Positions 8,189-16,964 are shown, counted from the first letter of the stretch. The stretch: DNA of 64,000 nucleotides from Nonomuraea sp. SYSU D8015 (GCF_008065375.1 NZ_MU084033.1:143809-207808); one strand, 5' to 3'. A program made the numbers and translations. The notes: generated by a model from the letters alone, not told the origin.

Positions 8189-8221
8189 ACTAAAGCTATC
8201 GCGATTAGCTATCAGATCGGC

Positions 8222-8773
8222 TTAGCGCTCCTGCGCCTTGGAGGCGTGAGCGTTGTAGACCCAACGCCTCATGCCATCGACGTCGTACCACCTGTAGTGG
8301 GTGCCGTTGGGCAGCAGTTTGTCCGACCAGCAGGCGAATCGGTTGCAGCCGATCGCCAGGCCGAAATGTGTGACGTACTCGCCGAATGTTGCTGGGCTTC
8401 CAAGGTGCTTGGAGAGCTTGTCCATTTCCCGGGTGGTTCTGCGAAGTGCCTTGACCATGGCCTCTGCTTCTTCGAGCTGGATGAAGCGGTGCTCGGCGTA
8501 CTCAATACGCCATCCGATGGTGTGCTCTGAGTCGTCCAGATTGGACAGGGCCGACGCCCGTAGGTTGTCCAGGTGCGAGTAAGGCTCTCCCCACCCGTAC
8601 GAGTCCGTCAGCCCGGGACTGAGTAGTGCGCCTTCATCGTGCCAGGACACCAGTCCGTTGTTCTGTACAACCGTCGTGGCGTAGATGCGGATGGCACCGG
8701 TGTCATGCTCCAAAAGAGCTGGGCTGGTCTCAGACGTCAGTAGTATCACGATGTTTTTGTCGATTTTCGGCAT
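8222..8773 (-). CDS. Hypothetical protein, 183 aa
   Basis: The start at 8773 has GAAAGG upstream. The N-terminus (MPKIDKNIVILLTSETSPAL) resembles a beta strand and loop. The middle is helical (EAEAMVKALRRTTREMDKL) and the end has a WYDVDGMRRWVYNAH motif. No family recognised. It lies in the same small-gene series. Confidence 0.6.
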   Translation of the reverse strand: MPKIDKNIVILLTSETSPALLEHDTGAIRIYATTVVQNNGLVSWHDEGALLSPGLTDSYGWGEPYSHLDNLRASALSNLDDSEHTIGWRIEYAEHRFIQLEEAEAMVKALRRTTREMDKLSKHLGSPATFGEYVTHFGLAIGCNRFACWSDKLLPNGTHYRWYDVDGMRRWVYNAHASKAQER

Positions 8774-8893
8774 GCCGAAATCTGCCTTTCGTGTGTGGAA
8801 TGTCTTGCCTTCCTCAGGGGCAGGTTGCCTACCTTGTCCCGGCTGGCCTGACGGGCCCGTTTCGGCTACATCCACGCTTTGGGGAGCATGCCT

Positions 8894-9190
8894 TTACCCT
8901 CGGCCAGTGAGCCACTCGTGCAGTTCCACAGTGGTTTCCGGAATGTCGAGCCAGTCTATGTCAGGGGCTGAGAGGTCGGCGTAGTCCGGACTTTGGAGGA
9001 AGTCGTGAGCCATGAGGATTTTATTGACGGCTGCGTTGGGGTTGCCCATTTCCGTCCACAGCCGGCGCCCACCACCGATGACGTAGTAACCATCGGCATG
9101 CGCCGTGGTGACTTCGGGCTTGTCGCCGGGCAGGTCGTGATACTGCCGCTCATCGAGGATGAGCTCGTCCCCCTTCCCAGCGATTTTCAT
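8894..9190 (-). CDS. Hypothetical protein, 98 aa
   Basis: A small protein with a YYVIGGGRRLWTEMG segment and an acidic C-terminal half (DYADLSAPDIDWLDIPE). It shares the DGYYVIGG-type turn with the products at 7074 and 7585. No clear ribosome site; the start could vary by a few codons. Function unknown. Confidence 0.55.
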   Translation of the reverse strand: MKIAGKGDELILDERQYHDLPGDKPEVTTAHADGYYVIGGGRRLWTEMGNPNAAVNKILMAHDFLQSPDYADLSAPDIDWLDIPETTVELHEWLTGRG

Positions 9191-9403
9191 ACCCGCATGG
9201 TGTTCTTGGGTAGCTGGTAACTCCTTGAATTCACGTATGATTCGCGCGGCCGCTTCGCGTGGGAAGTGCCCGACCGCCCCTGTGCCGGGATCCTGGCTGT
9301 AATGCAGGCCAGGAACTCGCGTGGGGAAGGTAAGGCTCCAGACAGTTCAGCGCCCGTCTGGAGCGTTCTCTTGATCTATACAGGTTCGAGCACTTGCAGG
9401 ACG

Positions 9404-9880
9404 CTACCTCGGGTGCTTCGCCGTACGGCGTCGCTGCGACCAGATGAGGCTTGGGTCGTCGAGGACCTTGAAGACCGCGAGATAGCCGCCGTCGTTTTCG
9501 TCGATGAGCCAGGCGGCGTACTCCATTCGGCACGGAAGGCACCGGACTGCAAACTCCGCGTGGACCTCCATGGGCAGCTTCGCGTGCCGGTCACAGCAGG
9601 GCATTTCGGCCCACACGCAGCCGCGGCCGTTCACGGTGTAGCGCTCGACGATCACCCCAACCACCAGCTCGTTGCGGATGCCGGTCCGCGTCGCGAAGAT
9701 CACTTTCGGCGCGGGCCACTGCGCGTGGTCGGATTCCTTCCTCCTGATGTCCCAGCCGTCCGCATCGAGCACGTCCTCGATCTGACCGACCAAGCCCTCG
9801 GCATGGTCCAGGTCGAGGGCGAGTTGCATCGGGTCCGTCAGCAGGTCGACGATCGCGGACCGATAGCTGTTGGCGGTCAT
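9404..9880 (-). CDS. Hypothetical protein with CxxC pairs, 158 aa
   Basis: The start at 9880 overlaps the stop of the coiled-coil gene as ATGA, so translation is coupled. The first 60 residues are helical. Residues ~90-125 hold Cys pairs and His (EMPCCDRHAKLPMEVH, VRCLPCRMEY), a probable zinc site. A 5'-ward continuation to 10228 in this frame is a shadow of the upstream gene. Function unknown. Confidence 0.6.
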   Translation of the reverse strand: MTANSYRSAIVDLLTDPMQLALDLDHAEGLVGQIEDVLDADGWDIRRKESDHAQWPAPKVIFATRTGIRNELVVGVIVERYTVNGRGCVWAEMPCCDRHAKLPMEVHAEFAVRCLPCRMEYAAWLIDENDGGYLAVFKVLDDPSLIWSQRRRTAKHPR

Positions 9881-10221
9881 GGCAGCTCCGCATCCGTCAG
9901 GCGCCGCTCCAGGCTCTCGATCTGCAGCTGCAGTCTGCCGATGTGCTCCGCAGCCTTCCGGGCGACCTCGCGAACCCGCTCCTCCAGGACCTCGACGCTG
10001 TCCTTCACTGCCTCGACGTCGCGGTGCCTTCCGTCCGCCCGATCGTGCACGTGCTCTTCCAAAGTCTTGACGCGGCGCTCCAGTGCGGCGGCCCGGTTCT
10101 CGGCGGCCGCCCGGTCGCTGTCCACGGTGCGGCCGAGCATCATCAGCTCGTGCTCCAAGCGGGCGGTCTCCTGCTCTGCGCAGCTGCCGGCCCGGCAGTC
10201 CTCGGAGTTGCTGTAGCTCAT
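9877..10221 (-). CDS. Coiled-coil protein, 114 aa
   Basis: After a short Cys-containing N-terminus (SEDCRAGSCAEQE) the rest is an almost continuous heptad-like helix (RRVKTLEEHVHDRADGRH, LQLQIESLERRLTDAELP). Such proteins usually act as scaffolds or multimerisers. It is coupled by ATGA to the next gene (158 aa), which is its likely partner. Confidence 0.65.
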   Translation of the reverse strand: MSYSNSEDCRAGSCAEQETARLEHELMMLGRTVDSDRAAAENRAAALERRVKTLEEHVHDRADGRHRDVEAVKDSVEVLEERVREVARKAAEHIGRLQLQIESLERRLTDAELP

Positions 10222-10273
10222 TCGGCACCTTCCGCGATGAGAAGCGCGGCGGCGCGATGCAGGTAGTCGAGCA

Positions 10274-10864
10274 CTAGTCCTTCTCCTGGTCGAGTGCGGC
10301 CTGCAGGGAGAGCTTCAGCTTCTCGGCTCCATCGAGGCTCATGTCAGCGAGGCTGCCGTCGAGGGTGCGGCCGCCCGGGAGCGGGTCAATGTGGATCACA
10401 GGGCTGTCGTCGGCGCGGAAGACCGCCACAGGACTCCCAGCAACGGTGTACTCGTACGGTTCGTCTTGTACGGGTGTCGGCTCCTCAATGGTCGTACCGG
10501 GAGAAATCGATCCGCCGCGGATGCGTACCTTGCGTTCCTCTTCGGGCGTCAGGGCGATGGCGGGCAGGGTGGTGACGCGCTCGTGCAGGGCGCGGGCGAT
10601 GCGGTGCCAGCCGTCGATTGGCATCTCCCGGTCAGGCTTGCCGGTCCGGGGGTCGGGAAGGGGCGCCAGCAGGATGGGCTTGGTGAGATCCACGGTGGCG
10701 GCGTAGTTCTCGTCAATGGAGACGAGGCGAAGAAGGTCGGCCACGTCGTCGACGTTGATGCGCCGGTTCGGCTGGCGTCCCTCGACGAGTTCGAGTGCAG
10801 CGGTGATATCCCAGACGAAGGCGAGAGCCTCGAAGAACTGCCGGTCGGGGGAGGCACTAGACAT
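10274..10864 (-). CDS. ParB/sulfiredoxin-fold-like protein, 196 aa
   Basis: Residues ~60-115 read KPILLAPLPD...MPIDGWHRIARALHE...LPAIALT, the layout of the ParB N-terminal (ParB/Srx) fold, in which a DGxHR loop binds nucleotide. There is no HTH after it, so it is not a classical partition ParB. The C-terminal third is acidic. Single-domain proteins of this fold occur in phages and defence islands. The role here is unknown; another member of the fold is encoded at 41957-42568. Confidence 0.6.
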   Translation of the reverse strand: MSSASPDRQFFEALAFVWDITAALELVEGRQPNRRINVDDVADLLRLVSIDENYAATVDLTKPILLAPLPDPRTGKPDREMPIDGWHRIARALHERVTTLPAIALTPEEERKVRIRGGSISPGTTIEEPTPVQDEPYEYTVAGSPVAVFRADDSPVIHIDPLPGGRTLDGSLADMSLDGAEKLKLSLQAALDQEKD

Positions 10865-10989
10865 GTGATCCTCTTTCGTAGTGGTTCTGCTGACGCGGTT
10901 GCGCGAGGCCGCCTCCGCCCACGGCGGGGCGGCGGCGGTCTGCGTGCGGACCGAGGTGGAGGTTTGTCAGGCCCGTTCGGAGAGGGCGT

Positions 10990-11268
10990 TCAGATCTCGG
11001 GGAAGAGCAGCGTGCGGCCATCGGCGATGATCTCGCCGCACCCGGCGCACCAGACGTATCCCTTCCAGGCGGGATTCTCCTCGCCATTGGCGTACTGCTC
11101 GTTGGCCAGCAAGTCGCCGCTGGCGGTACAGGCGTGCCAGCCGGGGCCGCGGGCGGCCGGGTTGTTGCCGCATCCGCACTGCCACGATCCGTCATGGTGG
11201 ATGTAGACCTGGCCGGGGGCAGGTACAGCGTCGCGGGACGGCGCGGGAAGGGGAATGACAATCTTCAC
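10990..11268 (-). CDS. Zinc-ribbon protein, 92 aa
   Basis: Starts with GTG overlapping the upstream stop. It contains WQCGCGNNP and, 40 residues on, VWCAGCGEIIADGR, two paired Cys knuckles of a zinc ribbon. The same CGCGN...WACAYC layout occurs twice in the protein encoded at 35079-36059, so this is a small family within the element. Function unknown; zinc ribbons commonly bind nucleic acid. Confidence 0.65.
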   Translation of the reverse strand: MKIVIPLPAPSRDAVPAPGQVYIHHDGSWQCGCGNNPAARGPGWHACTASGDLLANEQYANGEENPAWKGYVWCAGCGEIIADGRTLLFPEI

Positions 11269-11585
11269 TGGTGCGACTCCTGATCCGGCGTATCGGCCCT
11301 TTTGGGCTCCGCCGGCGTGGGCTGGCCGTCTTCCGGTTCCGGAGTTTCGGCCTGCTCATCCGGGTCCTCCGGCAACGCGTGAGCCTGCCGCAACGCGTTC
11401 TCCAGCAGTTCCACGAGCGCCCGCTTACTTCCGAAGATGAGGGCGCCGTCGTCGTAGTCGGTGATGTTGATGGCGTGCTTCTGGAGTACGTCGTGATCAT
11501 AATCGGCGAGTTCGACCGGTGCACCGGCGGCGTGGACAGTCATTGTCGTCCACTGCGTGTCGAAGAATTCATAGCGTGTTCCCAT
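11265..11585 (-). CDS. Hypothetical acidic protein, 106 aa
   Basis: CCAGGAGGCACCACC precedes the ATG, a strong ribosome site. The N-terminal 65 residues look folded (YDDGALIFGSKRALVELLENA). The C-terminus is Pro/Glu-rich and disordered. Its stop overlaps the GTG of the zinc-ribbon gene, forming a two-gene operon behind the leader motif at 11685. Confidence 0.6.
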   Translation of the reverse strand: MGTRYEFFDTQWTTMTVHAAGAPVELADYDHDVLQKHAINITDYDDGALIFGSKRALVELLENALRQAHALPEDPDEQAETPEPEDGQPTPAEPKRADTPDQESHQ

Positions 11586-11684
11586 GGTGGTGCCTCCTGG
11601 AATCGGTTGACGGTGCGGAAGCGATCAAGTGGCCGCATCGGGCGACGGTTGAGAATGCACGCGGGCAGGCCGCGTCGCTGTTGT

Positions 11685-11711
11685 CATTAAACCGCTATTT
11701 GCCTCTTTATG
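11685..11711 (-). promoter_or_regulatory. Leader motif, copy 2
   Basis: On the minus strand CATAAAGAGGCAAATAG, then GGTTTAATG. A 20-codon ORF could start at that ATG and ends before the next gene. It is related to the motifs at 3971, 15697 and 30757. Confidence 0.5.
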
Positions 11712-11828
11712 GCTGGATGGGCTCAGCGCGGCGCGCATGGTGCGTTCTTGCTTCGGTGGTGGGGGATGGCGAAGTGCCCAGGGCGGGAGCCGACGCGCTC
11801 GTGCGGTCGCGTTTCGGGGTTATCTGGG

Positions 11829-12599
11829 TCAGCGTTCGATGGCTCCGGCCGCGGGCCTGCCGATGCGCGTAGCGCCGATGTCGGCCTGGCGGCCTGCCTG
11901 GGTACCGGCGTCCATCCCGTTTCCGGTCGCCACGGTCATGGACGCCTTGACGTCGCGTGGCACGTTGTCGGCGAAGTAGCGCGCCACCTGGTCGCGGCGG
12001 CCGACGTGGACCAGGGCTGTGCCCCCTTCCAATTCGGGGGTCTCGGGTCGTTGCATGGCCGCCAACTTGTCTCCGACGGCGTTGGCGAACCCGCGAAGGA
12101 AAGTCCTCTTCCAGCCGGTCATCCAGGCCCGCCTACGGGCCTTCAGACGACGCGGGCTTATCCGGAGCAGGGTCTCGGTCAGTGGCGGCAGCGGCGGGAT
12201 CTCCTCGCGGTTCAGCGCGTTGGCCGCCTGCACCACCAGGGACGCGAACAGGGTCTTGATCATGAGGATGTCGCCGGTGAACCCGTACACCCGGTAGCGG
12301 TGCCTGCCGCCGCCGCTCTCCACGTAGCCGTCCGCGCCCAGGACGTTGACGATGGTGTTCAGCAGAACGATCTTTTCGATGGCGTAGGGTGCGGGCACGT
12401 CGATCCACTCGTTCGCCAGAAGCTCCGGCTCCTCGCCGGTGCCGACGGCCGACCGTTCAATCCGGTACTTGGCCATGAGCCGGTAGGCCCGCTCGCGGAA
12501 CGTCTCGGCCTCAACAGGGTCGGTGGTGGGGCGCTCGGCAATCTCCAGGTAGTACGTGATCCGGCGCATGGTGGCGGCGCTGGGGGCCTCAGCGGTCAT
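11829..12599 (-). CDS. DUF2786 domain protein, 256 aa
   Basis: Residues ~10-50 (MRRITYYLEIAERPTTDPVE...ERAYRLMAKYRI) match the DUF2786 helical module, which is often found at the N-terminus of phage and mobile-element proteins. The rest is mixed and ends in a Gly/Ala-rich tail. The function of DUF2786 proteins is not established. The product is probably cytoplasmic; no signal peptide is seen. Confidence 0.75.
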   Translation of the reverse strand: MTAEAPSAATMRRITYYLEIAERPTTDPVEAETFRERAYRLMAKYRIERSAVGTGEEPELLANEWIDVPAPYAIEKIVLLNTIVNVLGADGYVESGGGRHRYRVYGFTGDILMIKTLFASLVVQAANALNREEIPPLPPLTETLLRISPRRLKARRRAWMTGWKRTFLRGFANAVGDKLAAMQRPETPELEGGTALVHVGRRDQVARYFADNVPRDVKASMTVATGNGMDAGTQAGRQADIGATRIGRPAAGAIER

Positions 12600-12654
12600 G
12601 TGGATTACCTCGGGGGTGTGGTATGGATGGTGGTTCGGATTCGACCTAGCGGCA

Positions 12655-12694
12655 GTGGCCGCAGCGGACCGGAAACCGGGTCGACTGCGGCCAC
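12655..12694 (-). terminator. GTGGCCGCAG / CTGCGGCCAC stem
   Basis: A 10-bp stem enclosing a second small hairpin (CCGGAAACCGG). It is located past the minus-strand stop at 12722. Confidence 0.65.
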
Positions 12695-12696
12695 GG

Positions 12697-12729
12697 CGGC
12701 TAGCCCGCGGCTAGCCCGCGGCTAGCCCG
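12697..12729. repeat. Three tandem copies of an 11-mer carrying a stop codon
   Basis: CGGCTAGCCCG repeated exactly three times. On the minus strand each unit holds a TAG; the first is the stop of the 251-aa gene. Probably slippage-generated. Confidence 0.75.
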
Positions 12730-13477
12730 TCAGGGAGCGGATCAAGCGCCAGACCTGGCTACGCAGCTCCGACAGGTCATCGCGGTACTCCTGCGCGGTC
12801 CGGCCGTTGACTGTGACGCCCTCGTCGGCCAGGCCCACGAGGTTGAGCACGCCGTCGCCCAGATCCATGAGCTTCTCGACCTCGGCTACCGGCAGGCCGA
12901 TACGCGGGATGAAGTCGTCCGGCTGGGGATAGGCCCAGTCGCAGGGATCCAGCCCGAGCCGCCCTTCGGCCAGCTTCTGGAGGCGGGTGACGCGCTCGTC
13001 CAACTTCGCCGCCTCTTCGGCCTTGATCATCCGCAGGCGGGCGCTGTGGGCCAGGTCCTCGCCCCACTTGGTCATGGTCTCGGTGTAGTCGGCCAGTCGC
13101 TCGGCCCCCGAGTACAGGTCAATGCGGCCGCGCATGTCCTGCAGATAGGGGTGCGTGAGGGCCACCAATTCGGCGTGGCTCAGGCGGCGCAGGGACTCCA
13201 GCGCGCGACGATCGGTGGCGTCGAAGACCAGGACCGGGTAACCGACCTTCAGGGCCTTGCCCAGGCTCTGATCCAGCCCCTGGCCCGGGCCGGCCAACTC
13301 GAACAGGCCGGGCCCGCTCCCGGCGAACGCCGGGCGCTCACCCGGGGCCCGCTTGCTGGCGTCGGTTCGCCGGTAGAGGTCGCCGCTCAGCACGAGCACA
13401 CCCTGGGGGGCGTCCCGCGAGCCGGGACGGGGCGGGATGGCGTAGAGCTTGCCAGGGGTCATCTCGGCGAATGTCAT
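12722..13477 (-). CDS. Hypothetical protein, 251 aa
   Basis: N-terminus MTFAEMTPGKLYAIPPRPG followed by a beta-rich ~80-residue part, a long charged helical segment (about residues 105-170, probably coiled coil) and a C-terminal helix. The PGKLY..P opening resembles the PGRLLYVPAG opening of the protein encoded at 37550-38125, so the two may share a small N-terminal domain. Function unknown. Confidence 0.6.
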   Translation of the reverse strand: MTFAEMTPGKLYAIPPRPGSRDAPQGVLVLSGDLYRRTDASKRAPGERPAFAGSGPGLFELAGPGQGLDQSLGKALKVGYPVLVFDATDRRALESLRRLSHAELVALTHPYLQDMRGRIDLYSGAERLADYTETMTKWGEDLAHSARLRMIKAEEAAKLDERVTRLQKLAEGRLGLDPCDWAYPQPDDFIPRIGLPVAEVEKLMDLGDGVLNLVGLADEGVTVNGRTAQEYRDDLSELRSQVWRLIRSLTG

Positions 13478-13719
13478 CGGGGTTCCCTTCGCTGGTGTGT
13501 GTGGTGGCTAGCGATTGCGGAGATAGAAGGTGCGTGAGCTGGGCGCCGGGCAACACGCCGGGCCCAACCAGCGACCGTTATTGACGTCGTCCCGCCCTCC
13601 GGCGATGTGGTGGCGGGGGCTGGGCCTCGTGGATGGGCCGCCCGCGGGTGGCTGGAGCCCGCGCGCTGGCGTTGCCGCCGCGGGCGTCCTGCGCTGCGGG
13701 CAGCCGATGACCCGCATGG

Positions 13720-14136
13720 TCAGGGGGTAGGTGGTGCCGGTGGCGGCGAGGTGGTCAGGCGATCCCCGACAGCCCATCCGTGCGGAGTCACCTGGGCGAT
13801 GACGAATCGGATGTTGGCCGGACCTTCCGGCTTTCGAGTCTCGTAGGCCTGGCCGGGCGGGTGCCAGGTGATGGAGGCACGCAGAGCGCGACCCTTCCAC
13901 CGGGACACATACAGCACGCCGAACCACGGCGTGCCGGATTTGTCCAGAATCAGCTCCCAAGCCGAGCCATGCGGAGCGCTGGGGACTTTGACCGTGAATC
14001 CTGCCTTTTCGAGCTTGGCGATGATCTGCCGTGCGGTTCGGTTCGGCTGAAAACCTGTCCCGGTCGGCGCGGCGTCGTCCTCGGCTGCCAGGGCGGCGTG
14101 GTCCTCCTTGTCCAGCGGCAGATCGTGATCCATCAT
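13720..14136 (-). CDS. Hypothetical protein, 138 aa
   Basis: The start at 14136 has GTCCGAAAGGAGCGTCAC before it. The first 30 residues are acidic, and then follow a helix (TARQIIAKLEKAGFTV) and a beta part (WELILDKSGTPWFGVLYVSR). The tail is Pro-rich. It overlaps the stop of the 78-aa gene, so it is coupled to it. The order suggests an operon running from the PAPS-reductase-like gene. Confidence 0.6.
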   Translation of the reverse strand: MMDHDLPLDKEDHAALAAEDDAAPTGTGFQPNRTARQIIAKLEKAGFTVKVPSAPHGSAWELILDKSGTPWFGVLYVSRWKGRALRASITWHPPGQAYETRKPEGPANIRFVIAQVTPHGWAVGDRLTTSPPPAPPTP

Positions 14137-14369
14137 GTGACGCTCCTTTCGGACAGGTTGGGGGTGAATCCGGGGATAAGCTCGGCGTCTTCGCGGCACA
14201 CGGGATACCGACGTCCGTCGATGATCACGGTGGCGACCACGAGCGGTATGTTGCATGCGGCTGCCGTGCACGGGCCGCACTCATCTGCGCGCAGCTGATC
14301 CCACGTAATCCCGTCGGTGACGGGAACGGCGTGGTGCTGGTTGTCCTGGGCCGGGTGGATGTCATGCAT
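14133..14369 (-). CDS. Small hypothetical protein with Cys knuckle, 78 aa
   Basis: The ATG at 14369 opens MHDIHPAQDNQHH. Residues ~33-45 read ECGPCTAAACN and later RRYPVCREDAE, a possible zinc-binding pair. Its stop overlaps the next ATG. The frame upstream of this ATG is a shadow. Confidence 0.55.
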   Translation of the reverse strand: MHDIHPAQDNQHHAVPVTDGITWDQLRADECGPCTAAACNIPLVVATVIIDGRRYPVCREDAELIPGFTPNLSERSVT

Positions 14370-14545
14370 GTGCTGTCTCTGGTTCGTCCGATGGGGCGGA
14401 GTAGCTGCGGGAGGGGAGAACCGGCGGCCGTCGCGGCTGTGAGCGGCTAGGTTGCCCTTCGGGCCCACGATGAGCGGCTGGCGATACCGCCTGGCCGGCG
14501 CGTGGAACGGCGTCGAAGCCGCTCCGCTGCAGGCAAGTGTCGCTA

Positions 14546-14582
14546 CGTGGCGGCGGGCCCACGTTGGCCTCCCGCCGCCACG
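14546..14582 (-). terminator. Perfect 12-bp stem CGTGGCGGCGGG
   Basis: Followed 13 bases later by CCCGCCGCCACG. It lies downstream of the PAPS-reductase-like gene and before the 78-aa gene, so part of the transcript probably stops here. Confidence 0.7.
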
Positions 14583-14635
14583 CAGCAGGTGCGCCGCGGT
14601 CGCGTCTAAGACGCGGTCTCTACGTCGTGCGCTGC

Positions 14636-15634
14636 TCAGGCTCCGGCTTCGAGCGCGGCCGCCTGAGGGATCTCGGTCGTGCGGCAGGCGTACAGACCGC
14701 AACCGGGCGGGTCTTCCTCGAAGGTGGCGAGATCCACCAGGTTGAGCTCACCCTGTTGCTCGCGCCGCTCCTTGGGAGTGATCACGTCGATCGGCGCTTC
14801 GCTGAGGGGCACCCGTGCGCGATGCAGGTAGGCGGTACCGTTCAGCGGAGTTCCCGCTGCGGGGTGGCCATGGCGGATTGACTCGTCGAAAGCGCAGGCG
14901 GCCTGCCACTCCGCGGGTCGCTGATCGCGCATCTCGCGCCAGCGGCGGTTGCCGTGGAAGGGGCACGGAACGCAGGAGCTTTCGGGGCAATCTCCCAACT
15001 TGTTGTTGGCCAGGTACGTCTTGCAGCTCTGGCGGGTCGCGTGCAGCTCGATCAGCGGATGGCAGACCTCCGAGTAGCGCGGCATGGCCTCGTCGTCCAG
15101 CGCACGGCGGCTTTCGTCCTCGCTAATTCCCAGGTACTTCACGCAACCGCGTCCGGCGGGTACTTTCCCCACGTTGCCGTTGGCATCGATGGGGGCGCCC
15201 AGGAAGGCCCGCTCAACCCGCTCCAATGGTTCGATCTTGTAGCCGCGAGTACAACCGCGTTTCATGATGCCTCGATGGCCGGTTGGGCTCAGGGTGTGCA
15301 GGGGCATGGAGAAGTAGTGGCCTGTGGGTCGGAGCGCATCCTCGCGAATGTTGCCTCTGCTGGTCTTGACCAGAGGGATGCCAGCTTCGGCGGCGAAGGC
15401 TTCGATGCGTGTCAGGTGGTCGTAGACCAGGCGGCTCTCCCAGCCTGTGTCGGCGAAGATCATGACGTCGAAGCGTGGAATCACGTCGGGCACGGCGCCG
15501 GTCGCAGCCAGGTGGGCGATCGTGGTCGACTGGGTTCCGGCGCCCAGGGCCAGGATGTGCAGCTGCCGAGTGGCTGCGATGTCGCGAAGCCGCAGCAAGA
15601 GATTCCGATCGGGCAGGCCGAAGGTGTCGGTCAT
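14636..15634 (-). CDS. PAPS-reductase-like PP-loop (adenine nucleotide alpha-hydrolase) protein, 332 aa
   Basis: The PP-loop LALGAGTQST is at residues 28-37, then IFADTGWES (59-67), and a Cys cluster at 128, 204, 216, 221 and 224 (CVPCPFHGNRRW at 221-232), suited to an Fe-S cluster. This layout is that of phage and DndC-like members of the PAPS reductase family, which activate a substrate with ATP for sulfur transfer or base modification; it is not the assimilatory enzyme. A DUF4007 gene lies 3 kb upstream on the same strand, a pairing I associate with DNA phosphorothioation-type loci. The start at 15634 overlaps a 22-codon leader ORF. No cysteine desulfurase or DndD-type ATPase lies in the window. 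Confidence 0.8.
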   Translation of the reverse strand: MTDTFGLPDRNLLLRLRDIAATRQLHILALGAGTQSTTIAHLAATGAVPDVIPRFDVMIFADTGWESRLVYDHLTRIEAFAAEAGIPLVKTSRGNIREDALRPTGHYFSMPLHTLSPTGHRGIMKRGCTRGYKIEPLERVERAFLGAPIDANGNVGKVPAGRGCVKYLGISEDESRRALDDEAMPRYSEVCHPLIELHATRQSCKTYLANNKLGDCPESSCVPCPFHGNRRWREMRDQRPAEWQAACAFDESIRHGHPAAGTPLNGTAYLHRARVPLSEAPIDVITPKERREQQGELNLVDLATFEEDPPGCGLYACRTTEIPQAAALEAGA

Positions 15635-15699
15635 GGGACCTCTTTCGGATCGGGGAAAGGTGACGGCGCGGGGTGCCCACCGCGCCATGTGTAATTCAT
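15631..15699 (-). CDS. Leader peptide ORF, 22 codons, coupled to the PAPS-reductase-like gene
   Basis: AAGGAGG is placed 9 bases before an ATG. The ORF (MNYTWRGGHPAPSPFPDPKE...) ends in a TGA that overlaps the ATG of the following gene. The arrangement suggests translational coupling or a regulatory leader. The peptide itself resembles nothing known to me. Confidence 0.45.
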   Translation of the reverse strand: MNYTWRGGHPAPSPFPDPKEVP

Positions 15700-15720
15700 A
15701 CCGTGAAACGCCTCCTTATT
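15697..15720 (-). promoter_or_regulatory. Leader motif, copy 3
   Basis: Minus strand AATAAGGAGGCGTTTC, seven bases, then ATG. Closely matches the copy at 30757, including the GAGGCGTTT core and the GTATG at the end. Confidence 0.55.
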
Positions 15721-16048
15721 GTTGGGTCGGCTGCAGCGCGAACCGCCCTCCGTAGGGGAGCAGCACTGCCCACAAGAGACGCCAGAGATTGTCGGGCGCC
15801 GGCCCGCGGAGGGGTATCCTGATCGAACGGAGGCTTGGCTACCTTCACCGGCTTCGGCAGGGGATTGGGTACAGCGGACCTTCGGATCGGAAGGCCGGCG
15901 GCGGGTGCCAACCTCGTCAGAGGACCTCGTCAGAGGACGTCGCCGGCCATTAACATGCCAAGGCGATCACGCTGTGATCCTTCGGCACCCGTCGGGCCGC
16001 CAAGCCTTGGTCATGTGAAGGCCGGTGGAGCTTCGGCTGACGTGATTG
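15721..16048. other. Intergenic region with a short tandem repeat
   Basis: No supported gene. It carries two exact tandem copies of CCTCGTCAGAGGA at 15912-15937. The region between the HTH gene and the PAPS-reductase-like gene probably holds the promoter for the latter. Confidence 0.4.
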
Positions 16049-16885
16049 TCAGCTCGACTCCGGCTGTCCCAGCTCCTGGGCGGCCGCGGCCATGAGACGT
16101 TTCGCCCGCGGCGGGCTGCCGATGCCCAGTTCTTGCGTGAGGCGCCTGCGAGAAAGCGGCTGCTGGGCAGCGGCAGCATCTCGCATCAAGGCGACGGTGC
16201 GTCCGAAGAGGGGATCGCGGCGGGGATCTTCGATGGCAAGCTGACTCTTCGCGGCCAGCCGCAGACGCTTGATGCGCGCCGAGACAATGTCGCCGTGCAC
16301 AGCGCGCAGGGCGGAAGCGATCGCCTGATCGCTCGCCTCGCCGTTCTCGCGTAGCACCGCGATCACCTCATCGAGCAAGGGATCAGCGCGTCCCTTAGGA
16401 GCTTCTCCCCTGCTCCACCGGATCTCGTACCAGAAGCGGTGAAGATCGCGATAGGGCCAGCGCTGGTGGTCGTTGTGATCCCTATTTTCCTCTTTAGCGG
16501 TCGCGAGTAGGTAGGGATCGTCGGCGTACTGGGAGACCGAGCGCTCGGTGACGCCGATCAGGCGGGCGAATTCGTAGAGCGTCAGCAACTCGTCGTCGCT
16601 GGGCTTGTCGTGACGGAGCCGGTGGTACTTGTTCAGCCATTCCAAGACTTCATCCAGCGGAAAGACTCCTCGCCGACGCCGCCGGGGGAAGGTATCGCGG
16701 TTGGCCCATCGGGACACGGTCTGCGGGTCGACCCCGGTCAGTTCGGCGATGGCACCGGTGGAGATCTCATCATCGGCCAGATTCGCATGGACGCGCCCTT
16801 TGCGAGCGTGCTCCTGGGCGATGCGCTGGGCGTACTTGCGATCGATCTTCACCTGTCCATTGTGCCGCCTGATCGCGAGTGTCAC
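16049..16885 (-). CDS. Double helix-turn-helix DNA-binding protein, 278 aa
   Basis: Two HTH-like segments are visible: ISTGAIAELTGVDPQTVSRW at about residues 41-60 and LTLYEFARLIGVTERSVSQY at about 100-119, each followed by a basic or wing-like stretch. The C-terminal 100 residues are Arg/Ala-rich helices that could be another wHTH. It is probably a regulator or a terminase-small-subunit-like DNA-binding protein of the element. The GTG start is weakly supported; an in-frame GTG twelve codons later is possible. Confidence 0.65.
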   Translation of the reverse strand: MTLAIRRHNGQVKIDRKYAQRIAQEHARKGRVHANLADDEISTGAIAELTGVDPQTVSRWANRDTFPRRRRRGVFPLDEVLEWLNKYHRLRHDKPSDDELLTLYEFARLIGVTERSVSQYADDPYLLATAKEENRDHNDHQRWPYRDLHRFWYEIRWSRGEAPKGRADPLLDEVIAVLRENGEASDQAIASALRAVHGDIVSARIKRLRLAAKSQLAIEDPRRDPLFGRTVALMRDAAAAQQPLSRRRLTQELGIGSPPRAKRLMAAAAQELGQPESS

Positions 16886-16964
16886 ATGCTGTGGGCTGTC
16901 GGCCTCGATGAGGCCCCGTCCCTGCTCCAGCTGCGGACCTGGCTCGACACGTCGGGCAGGTGCC

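Noticed and set aside
11709..12725. Plus-strand ORF of 338 codons
   Set aside because: Antisense of the DUF2786 gene; Gly/Arg/Val-rich without motifs.
15912..15937. Two tandem 13-mers as plasmid iterons
   Set aside because: Only two copies and no replication initiator gene nearby.
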